Assembly: GCA_003153335.1 (NCBI GenBank)
Contig: PLYG01000186.1
Span: 1-6,689, forward strand
Source: Betaproteobacteria bacterium
Lineage (GTDB): Bacteria > Pseudomonadota > Gammaproteobacteria > Burkholderiales > Casimicrobiaceae
Direction of reading: 5' to 3'
Length of the DNA: 6,689 nucleotides
Shown here: in pieces, positions 5,119 through 6,689 of the stretch
How positions within the stretch are numbered: the stretch's first letter is position 1
How the letters are laid out: each line of letters starts with the position of its first letter
Program-made: the position numbers and the translations under genes
Notes under the pieces: generated by a model
What the model was told of the DNA's origin: nothing
The model's database searches: none
Seen by the model: the letters and a program-made list of their open reading frames with translations, nothing else

Positions 5119-6689
5119 ATGCGCGCCTCGCAATTCTTCATTTCCACGCTCAAGGAAGCACCGGCAGAGGCCGAGCTCGCCAGCCACAGGCTGATGCTGC
5201 GCGCCGGCCTCATCAAAAAGCTGGGCAGCGGGCTTTACACCTGGATGCCCATGGGCCTGCGCGTGCTGCGCAAGGTCGAGAACATCGTGCGGGAGGAGAT
5301 GAACCGCGCAGGGGCGATCGAACTGCTGATGCCGCTGATCAATCCGGCCGAGTTGTGGCAGGAAACGGGCCGCTGGGAGAAGTACGGCCCGAACATGCTG
5401 CGCATGAAGGACCGGCACGAGCGCGACTTCCTGTTCGCACCGACGCACGAGGAAGTCATCACCGATATCGTGCGCAAGGAAATCGGCAGCTATCGCCAGT
5501 TGCCGGTCAATTTTTATCATATCGGCGACAAGTTCCGGGACGAAGTGCGTCCCCGCTTCGGCGTCATGCGCGCGCGCGAATTCATCATGAAGGATGCGTA
5601 CTCGTTCGACCGCAACAAGGAAGGCCTGATGGCCAGCTACCGCGCGATGTACGATGCCTACACCCGGATTTTCACGCGCCTGGGTCTCGACTTCCGGCCG
5701 GTCGAAGCCGACAACGGCGAGATCGGCGGCGCGTCATCGCACGAGTTTCAGGTACTGGCCGATTCCGGCGAGGACGTGATTGCGTTCTGCCCCACTTCCA
5801 CCTATGCCGCCAATGTTGAAAAGGCCGAGGCGGCGGCCCCTGCCACACTGCGCGCCCAGCCCGGCGAGACCATGCAAAAAGTTGCCACGCCGGGCATGAA
5901 GACTTGCGAGGCGGTCGCCGGGTTTCTCGGTGTGCCGCTGATCCGCAATGTGAAGTCGGTGATGTTCGTCAGCGATACCGGCTTTTGCCTGCTGCTGGTA
6001 CGCGGCGACCATAGTGTCAACGAGGTCAAGATCGCCAAGCTGCCGCAACTGAAGAACTTTCGCCCCGCCACGCCTGAGGAAATCGAAGCGCATCTGGGTG
6101 TCGACCCGGGCTATTGCGGTCCGGTGCCGATCCGCGGCGCGCACCCGGGTCCGGTAATCGTCATCGCCGACCGGACGGTCGCTGCGATGAGCGACTTCGT
6201 CTGCGGCGCGAACGAATCGGGCCTCCACTTGACTGGCGTGAACTGGGGCCGGGATCTTCCCGAACCGGACCTGGTCGCGGATCTACGCAATGTGGTGGCG
6301 GGCGACCCGTCGCCTGATGGCCAGGGCGTTCTGGAACTCTGCCGCGGGATCGAGGTCGGACACGTGTTCGCGTTGGGTACGGTCTATTCGGAGGCGATGC
6401 GCGCAACCGTCCTGGACGAGCAAGGCCAGGCCCAGGTGATGCAGATGGGCTGCTACGGCATCGGTGTGACCCGTGTGGTTGCCGCAGCGATCGAACAGCA
6501 CTTCGACGACAAAGGGATAGTCTGGCCGCTGCCGATGGCGCCGTTCGCGGTCGCCATCGCGCCCATCGGTTACGGACGCAATGCGCAGGTAAAGGACGCC
6601 GCGATCAAGGTGCACGATGCACTCACGGCGCTGGGCGTGGAAGTTTTTCTCGACGACCGCGACGAGCGGCCCGGCGTGAAGTTCAAGGA
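5119..6689 (+). CDS. proS: Prolyl-tRNA synthetase (bacterial type with editing domain), cut by right window edge
   Basis: Class II aminoacyl-tRNA synthetase charging tRNA-Pro in the cytoplasm. 523 complete residues are present of about 570-580; the missing part is the end of the anticodon-binding domain. The N-terminus MRASQFFISTLKEAPAEAELASHRLM and SGLYTWMPMGLRVLRKVE (about 37-54) are typical of bacterial ProRS. Motif 2 is FRDEVRPRFGVMRAREF (139-155) with catalytic Arg/Glu; motif 3 is GCYGIGVTR (444-452). Between them lies the inserted YbaK-like editing domain (about 224-410) that hydrolyses mischarged Ala-tRNA-Pro. It keeps Lys279, at the number of the key editing lysine in the E. coli enzyme, plus an Asp (351) and a His (370) near the other functional positions. 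The anticodon-binding domain begins near 474 (PFAVAIAPIG). ATG 5119 gives the standard N-terminus, although no clear ribosome site precedes it. No frameshift or missing catalytic residue was seen. Confidence 0.97.
   Translation, partial: MRASQFFISTLKEAPAEAELASHRLMLRAGLIKKLGSGLYTWMPMGLRVLRKVENIVREEMNRAGAIELLMPLINPAELWQETGRWEKYGPNMLRMKDRHERDFLFAPTHEEVITDIVRKEIGSYRQLPVNFYHIGDKFRDEVRPRFGVMRAREFIMKDAYSFDRNKEGLMASYRAMYDAYTRIFTRLGLDFRPVEADNGEIGGASSHEFQVLADSGEDVIAFCPTSTYAANVEKAEAAAPATLRAQPGETMQKVATPGMKTCEAVAGFLGVPLIRNVKSVMFVSDTGFCLLLVRGDHSVNEVKIAKLPQLKNFRPATPEEIEAHLGVDPGYCGPVPIRGAHPGPVIVIADRTVAAMSDFVCGANESGLHLTGVNWGRDLPEPDLVADLRNVVAGDPSPDGQGVLELCRGIEVGHVFALGTVYSEAMRATVLDEQGQAQVMQMGCYGIGVTRVVAAAIEQHFDDKGIVWPLPMAPFAVAIAPIGYGRNAQVKDAAIKVHDALTALGVEVFLDDRDERPGVKFK

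Overview
The window looks like chromosomal DNA from a GC-rich proteobacterium, most likely a betaproteobacterium. The evidence is the ProRS N-terminus (MRASQFFISTLKEAP...), the gene order ccoI-ccoS-ccoN, and FNR/ANR-type operator boxes. The genus cannot be fixed from this sequence. There are six protein genes, two of them cut by the window edges. I see no tRNA, rRNA, CRISPR array, insertion sequence or phage gene.

Layout. The minus strand (read right to left) carries a cbb3-type cytochrome c oxidase block: ccoI (3664-1109, P1B-type copper ATPase), ccoS (1109-951, small maturation protein, one base overlap with ccoI), a 204-base gap, then the first 248 codons of ccoN (746-1, catalytic subunit). 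The plus strand carries two tandem single-domain universal stress proteins (3910-4353 and 4536-4988), then proS (5119 to the right edge, 523 of roughly 570-580 codons).

Regulation. Both promoter regions of the cco block contain a strong match to the FNR/ANR half-site palindrome TTGAT-N4-ATCAA: 824-837 before ccoN (perfect) and 3770-3783 before ccoI (one mismatch). Each is centred exactly 41.5 bases upstream of the start implied by a -10-like hexamer, the class II FNR geometry. The box at 3770-3783 lies in the divergent ccoI/usp gap. A second -10-like hexamer faces the other way at nearly the same distance, so one operator may switch on copper-oxidase maturation and a universal stress protein together when oxygen falls.

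How the genes fit together. CcoI exports Cu(I) from the cytoplasm for the CuB site of CcoN, CcoS is needed to complete cofactor insertion, and CcoN forms the oxygen-reducing centre of the high-affinity oxidase. The stress proteins probably belong to the same low-oxygen programme, at least the first one. proS is a housekeeping neighbour with its own probable promoter. I found no undescribed multi-gene system; the most interesting signal is the regulatory architecture.
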